From positions 1-31,290 of the forward strand of contig JAKSLX010000025.1 in the NCBI GenBank assembly GCA_024400915.1: DNA of 31,290 nt, written 5' to 3'. Every line of letters begins with the position of its first letter. The first letter of the stretch is position 1. Under the pieces are notes generated by a model. It was not told the DNA's origin. It searched no databases and was given only the letters and a program-made list of their open reading frames with translations. The stretch is from Treponema sp. Its GTDB lineage: Bacteria > Spirochaetota > Spirochaetia > Treponematales > Treponemataceae. The translations under genes and the position numbers were made by a program. This document shows, one piece after another, positions 31,289 to 31,290 of this stretch.

Positions 31289-31290
31289 AT

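Noticed and set aside
1..31290. CRISPR array, prophage or insertion sequence
   Set aside because: No regularly spaced direct repeats, no transposase, integrase or phage structural gene seen on either strand.

Overview
The window reads as chromosome of a spirochaete, most likely a saccharolytic gut or rumen Treponema. The DNA is AT-rich. There is a secreted protein with an NADase-type glycan-binding domain, a fold common in treponemes. A lipoprotein alpha-2-macroglobulin is paired with PBP1c, next to an atypical cytidylate kinase. Cytoplasmic and secreted glycosidases sit with a cellobiose phosphorylase. No rRNA, CRISPR array, transposase or prophage gene is visible. Genus is inferred from gene content; species cannot be told.

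Layout. (1) 1-2374: three low-GC orphan genes, all on +, separated by long imperfect or perfect palindromes whose ends and flanks are conserved. This looks like gene cassettes of a chromosomal integron or another palindrome-bounded array, and is the most unusual part. (2) 2525-5054: murC on +, overlapping tail to tail with an orphan PTS EIIC permease. (3) 5079-12849: pbpC and a 1842-residue alpha-2-macroglobulin lipoprotein, overlapping, on -. (4) 12932-14389: yicC and cmk on +. (5) 14456-17708: cytoplasmic GH31 alpha-glucosidase and secreted GH13 amylase, an operon on -. (6) 17882-19960: methyl-accepting chemotaxis protein. (7) 20089-22032: leuC and leuD with a hairpin between them. (8) 22152-24463: a small HMA-like protein plus D-2-hydroxyacid dehydrogenase operon, then rlmN. 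(9) 24559-26085: two-gene TPR operon. (10) 26804-28291 and 26219-26800: secreted ankyrin-repeat protein coupled to rsmD. (11) 28448-30934: cellobiose phosphorylase with strongly biased codons. (12) 31119-31288: tRNA-Thr and tRNA-Tyr behind a near-consensus promoter.

How they work together. Sugar use is spread over three units: secreted amylase feeding a cytoplasmic GH31, a lone EIIC, and phosphorolytic cellobiose cleavage. Envelope functions are murC, pbpC and the macroglobulin, whose pairing is known from many bacteria as periplasmic defence and cell-wall repair. RNA and ribosome maintenance is represented by yicC, rlmN, rsmD and the tRNAs.

Regulatory signals are readable. Sigma-70-like promoters with 16-17 bp spacers precede leuC, the HMA operon, the TPR operon, the ankyrin gene, the cellobiose phosphorylase and the tRNAs. 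Palindromes overlie or flank the -10 in three of them. Several genes without a Shine-Dalgarno have a -10-like box 6-9 nt before the start codon, suggesting leaderless messages. No computation or database search was possible; all motif positions were counted by eye.
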